From positions 18,471,650 to 18,535,649 of the forward strand of contig NC_079887.1 of NCBI RefSeq assembly GCF_029227915.1: a stretch of DNA of 64,000 bases, read 5' to 3'. The translations under genes and the position numbers were made by a program. The notes beneath the pieces were generated by a model. The model was not told the DNA's origin. It saw only the letters and a program-made list of their open reading frames with translations, and searched no databases. Source of the stretch: Hydractinia symbiolongicarpus. Lineage: Eukaryota; Cnidaria; Hydrozoa; Anthoathecata; Hydractiniidae. The first letter of the stretch is position 1; every line of letters starts with the position of its first letter. This document shows, piece after piece, positions 63,768-64,000 of this stretch.

Positions 63768-64000
63768 ATCATTAACGTCTCAAGCAAAATTTAATAATAT
63801 TCTATTTTCCAATCCTACAAATCGACGTTTTCCCTGCTAGTTTTCAGCAACTCCTTGTTGGAATTTAGTTTAAGTGGACCATGTGTTCAAGATCTTTATA
63901 ATAATGTAATAGTAAATATCATTTTTATCATTTTAAGTTTATATTACGATTTAGCATTGGTTACACGCAGATTCATTAACAGTTGTAAAAGGATATCATG

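Overview
This window is AT-rich eukaryotic DNA, almost certainly from an animal. The mixture of BEL/Pao retrotransposons, a Polinton (Maverick), Tigger, Helitron and Harbinger-like elements, tRNA-derived SINEs and several LINE types, with almost no host genes, fits an invertebrate and in my judgement a cnidarian (possibly a hydrozoan). That placement rests on the style of the repeats and on recalled protein families, not on a search. No rRNA, canonical tRNA gene, CRISPR array or bacterial operon was seen.

Layout. 1-5.5 kb: a KMT5A-like SET-domain remnant (-), a decayed LINE reverse transcriptase and a small MITE. 5.4-12.3 kb: a 21-bp tandem array, an (ATT)27 microsatellite and a tRNA-Lys-like SINE, then a full-length but decayed BEL/Pao element (BEL-A, - strand) with 5-bp target duplication ATAAC. 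12.8-17.8 kb: a small inverted-repeat element, a HIRAN-like remnant, three Helitron-like units joined head to tail, and a broken Tigger transposase. 20.3-31.1 kb: a DNA transposon with AACGTT-rich ends, split by a second BEL/Pao element (BEL-B, - strand) with near-identical LTRs and target duplication GGTAG. 31-41 kb: a Tigger deletion derivative, an inverted-repeat element holding LINE and SINE pieces, a 42-bp perfect fold-back, and a larger TIR element that contains a Harbinger-like element with a 53-bp satellite. 40.9-41.7 kb: a possible host gene (-).

42.07-58.21 kb is a Polinton bounded by 33-bp terminal inverted repeats. It encodes a protein-primed family B DNA polymerase, an HNH nuclease, an A32-like packaging ATPase, a BRO-N protein, a retroviral-type integrase, a major capsid protein, a probable minor capsid remnant, and several membrane or coiled-coil proteins of unknown role. 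No adenovirus-type protease was found. Polymerase, ATPase, capsid and two accessory genes are interrupted by stops or frameshifts, so this copy looks inactive (or the assembly carries small indels). From what is known of Polintons, the integrase would insert the element, the polymerase copy it from protein-primed ends, and the ATPase and capsid genes imply a virion stage.

The most interesting signal is the Polinton's gene punctuation. Most gene starts carry an AATAAA-like motif abutting the ATG, on both strands and inside both terminal repeats. Many gene ends, including the convergent junctions, carry a short perfect or near-perfect hairpin. This resembles the late-promoter and hairpin 3'-end rules of large DNA viruses and virophages.

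58.5-63.8 kb: two copies of a reverse-transcriptase element whose C terminus looks like a zinc cluster plus restriction-like endonuclease. The second copy is split by an antisense, internally deleted LINE.
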